Positions 61,229 to 64,000 of a stretch of 64,000 bases of DNA are shown one piece after another; position 1 is the first letter of the stretch; each line of letters begins with the position of its first letter. Source of the DNA: Sclerurus mexicanus. Lineage: Eukaryota; Chordata; Aves; Passeriformes; Furnariidae. The notes beneath the pieces were generated by a model. The model saw only the letters and a list, made by a program, of their open reading frames with translations, was not told the origin of the DNA and made no database searches. The stretch spans positions 124,001 to 188,000 of the forward strand of contig VWZF01001862.1 of assembly GCA_013396755.1 (NCBI GenBank). Reading direction: 5' to 3'. Position numbers and translations under genes: made by a program.

Positions 61229-61249
61229 GCCTGTCAGTATCTGACAGGC
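61229..61249. repeat. Perfect 9-bp hairpin with 3-base loop
   Basis: GCCTGTCAG, TAT, CTGACAGGC: fully complementary arms around a three-base loop. Each arm contains CTGTCA/TGACAG, the core bound by TALE homeodomain proteins (MEIS/TGIF type), so it could act as a paired site. It could also be chance. Confidence 0.75.
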
Positions 61250-64000
61250 AGCAGACACAATGATTGTAACAACAATAACTGCTCTCTGTAGTACCATTAT
61301 CCTCTGAATAACTTTGTTGGAGGAACTCTGTTGCAGTTTGTTTATTTGTTTGTTTGGTGGCTTGATTGGTTGGTTTTTATCACTGATCGAGGGTAATGTC
61401 TGTATATTCTGTGACCCTTTGTTACTGCTCCCATTAGACAGGGATTTAGATACAGGTTCCAAATTGAGGAGTCTCTCCACTGTGGAAAGACTAAGTGGCA
61501 TCATCTCAGGAAGCTGAAGTGGAATATACTTCAGATAAGGCAGGTTGTTCTATTTTGAATTGGACTTAGTGAGTAAAACCTGACTTAACCCTCCACACAC
61601 ACTGGAAAATTTCTGCAGCTCCTCATCTCATAACTATTTATCAGGTCTCTGGCACAATTTTTATAAAAACAACTGCTCTTTTTAGCAGCAGCCTATGATA
61701 ACAGATTTTCAAGTGGCTTACTATATATTTAACATAATAGCAATTTTAGGAATTGATGTTTGCTTGTTTAATTATTCTAATTCAATATCTCTGTCAATGT
61801 TGGGTTTTTCAACTCAGACTTCATGACTGCGTTTTTGTCAACAGAAAATGTCAATATTTTTTTCTAAGGGAAAATTTTAGGTCAAGTGAAAGTTGAGACA
61901 GAAAGCATATGGTAGCAGAAACTATGATTAGGGCATTTGGTTTAGTCTTTTCTTTGTACCAGACTGTGTGGGCAGCCCCTGCTAAAGTATACCTAAGAAC
62001 AAATTCCCAAATCAGTATTAATGTTTGATTTCATGTAGATGATACTGGTGTTATTTGGGTCAATACCTATGAGAAAAATAAGATAAAACAGCTACTTAAT
62101 GGGAGGTAAGTAATTCAGTGTGATTCAATGTCACAAATGTAGTTCAAAGAATTAGAACATGTTCTGATTCCTGAAACTGTTGAAACCATATTCCATAACA
62201 CTATTTTCTATTAGCTACAAGCTTTCATACGTCTCTTAAGCAATAACATCATATGATGCTGCATTATGACACTTCAGCCTCTGGGTTAAAACATCAAGTC
62301 TGCACTAAGTCTTGCTGTTTAATACCCCAATGTTAAGTCACTTGTCGTGATTTTCAAAGGCTTTAAATCCAGTTTGTGCCCAACTGCTATTTATCATCAC
62401 TAGGAAATGGATTTTTAAGTCACACCTCTATGAAGGCTGATCATCACGCTAGTGAATCAATTTCCATATTGCAAGAATAATACTGTTGCTTGTTATCAAG
62501 AGGACTTTAGACAACTGGGCAATAACCATTTTTCATAGCAGCCAGTGTAAACTTCTAGGAGAAAAATTAGAAAATTAAGAGGAATAGGCTTGTCACAGCT
62601 CACCTGTAAGAAGTGTTTCCCACTTCTGGGCTTCAGAAGACTTTGGATGTTAATAAGAGAGTTTGTGCTTTGCTTTGGAAAATCAGTACCCTGTTGTGTT
62701 GAGCATTAGAAGCATACACAGTAGGAAAATGTTCTTGTCCTTACAAAGCAACTACATAGATCAGAAAACATCTTATTGTCCCAGTTCCGAGCAAGGAAAT
62801 CAAGGCCATTGTCTGAAAACTGCAGTAGAAGCAGGAAGCAAATTCACTTCTCCTAAATGTGCACAGATCATCTTTCTTTTGTATGAAATCAGTGAAGGAA
62901 CAATGGGGGAAGCTCTGAAAATGGCAATTATTTAGGCAACTGGGGTAGCACTGAGGATAAGAGGGGGTGCCCTGTAAGTAATCTCATCATTCAGGCCAAG
63001 GGCTCCATCTCCTAAACCCCACGGAGGGTTCCTTGGATCAGAGCTGGAGGCTGTTGCTCACACTGTGAAATACGACGTGGTCAGTGCTCCTCTGCCACTG
63101 GGGAACTGAATTCTTAACCTTCCAAGGGTGTCATTTCTGTGTACAGAGAGTCCATAGGGACACTGAGGTGCTTAAAGGTGCCCTGGGCTGTGTCTGATGC
63201 AGAACTGCGGTGAACCCTTGCCTCGCCCACAGTTACTGCACCGTGGCCTGGTGCCCACAGAAACACAGGAGTCAAATGTGTCACATGTGTCACATGGGCT
63301 CCTGCCCTGCTGAGACTGCAGAGTTTGAAGCAGCAAAGCACACGAGTGATGGGAAGATCCAGGGAAACAAACTGAATCTTGTCCCAAGCAATGCCCCATC
63401 CACACAGCACAGGTGGAGGGGCAACAGTGCCCCAACCCACTGCTCCACTCCCACTGTGATTTTGTATATTTTCTTAAGCTTTTGGCTGCACATCTAAACT
63501 CTCAAAGTGCAGTGCAGGGCTGTTTGACCAGCCTTCAGGTAGCTGGGATTCGTATTTAACCACAGGTCAGCCGTGTCAGTGCCTCATCTACTCCCCCTCT
63601 TACTCCACAGCCTCAATCCACCAAGGACTTCAGATATCTCCTGAACTCTTGATCTGTATTATGAATAATGACAGATAAGCAGATAACATTACCAGGCTGC
63701 CCTACGTCCACCTCCAGAATCTGGAGAACTTTTGCTTATGTCAGTAGAAATACTTAATGGAAAAAGAGCCTCTGTCCCTGTGGAAGTCTTCATCTATTAA
63801 CCCCTTTTTACTAAAAAATATGTGCCTAACCCCAAATGGGATGGTTTATCATATGAAGTTTACAAGACAAATGAGTCATTACTTACGAAGTTATGCAATA
63901 GCATTGCACACAAATGGCCAGAAATGTCAATTACTGGCGAGCAGGGGCACAGGATACTTCGTGTAATCGCAACAGTTGCTCAGAGGCACTTCTGTTTGAG
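61250..64000. other. Noncoding stretch to the window end
   Basis: Imperfect (TTTG)n at 61337-61356. AT-rich to about 63000, then GC-richer to 63640, with overlapping frames up to 108 codons (minus, 63114-63440). A 9-bp duplication ATGTGTCAC occurs twice at 63276-63293. No gene or mobile element is recognised up to the end of the window. Confidence 0.5.

Noticed and set aside
1..64000. tRNA, rRNA, CRISPR array and telomeric repeats
   Set aside because: I scanned by eye for TTCGA-type T-loops, conserved rRNA words, spaced direct repeats and TTAGGG tandem units and found none.

Overview
The window looks like avian nuclear DNA, most likely a songbird or close relative. Two things support this. 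First, there are five 3'-end fragments of CR1 LINEs, the dominant avian retroposon, recognisable by the conserved 3' block and 8-bp tail units of the type ATTCTATG/ATTCTGTG. Second, there is a short long-terminal-repeat fragment of a family I know from avian genomes. CR1 also occurs in turtles and crocodilians, so the assignment is inferred rather than proven. The sequence is visibly AT-rich and CpG-poor, with low repeat density.

I found no protein-coding exon, rRNA, tRNA or CRISPR that I can support. The longest open frames (about 190 codons) either run antisense through the LTR fragment or show no recognisable motif, and frames of 60-110 codons are scattered on both strands as expected by chance in 64 kb. 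The simplest reading is a gene desert or the interior of a very large intron.

Layout: 1-4840, unique AT-rich DNA; 4841-4969, CR1 (+); 4970-7616, unique DNA with a candidate conserved noncoding stretch at 5640-6150; 7617-7818, CR1 (+) with an A-rich tail; 7819-14241, unique; 14242-14542, internally deleted solo LTR (- strand); 14543-27420, unique DNA with several octamer sites and a CpG cluster at 27061-27405; 27421-27570, MIR-type SINE remnant; 33880-34268, CR1 (+); 40198-40598, CR1 (+); 44931-45452, CR1 (-); 46060-46240, a TAATTA cluster; 46822-46863, a 17-bp minisatellite; 46988-47085, a second MIR-type remnant; 47086-64000, unique DNA including a GC-rich block with many overlapping open frames (53756-54290) and possible conserved noncoding stretches (52140-52390, 60830-61060).

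No novel biological system is evident. The points most worth checking are the two ancient SINE remnants, the CpG cluster beside one of them, and the candidate noncoding regulatory stretches. All of these can be settled by repeat masking and a multi-species alignment. Repeat-family statements come from memory of the families, not from a database search.
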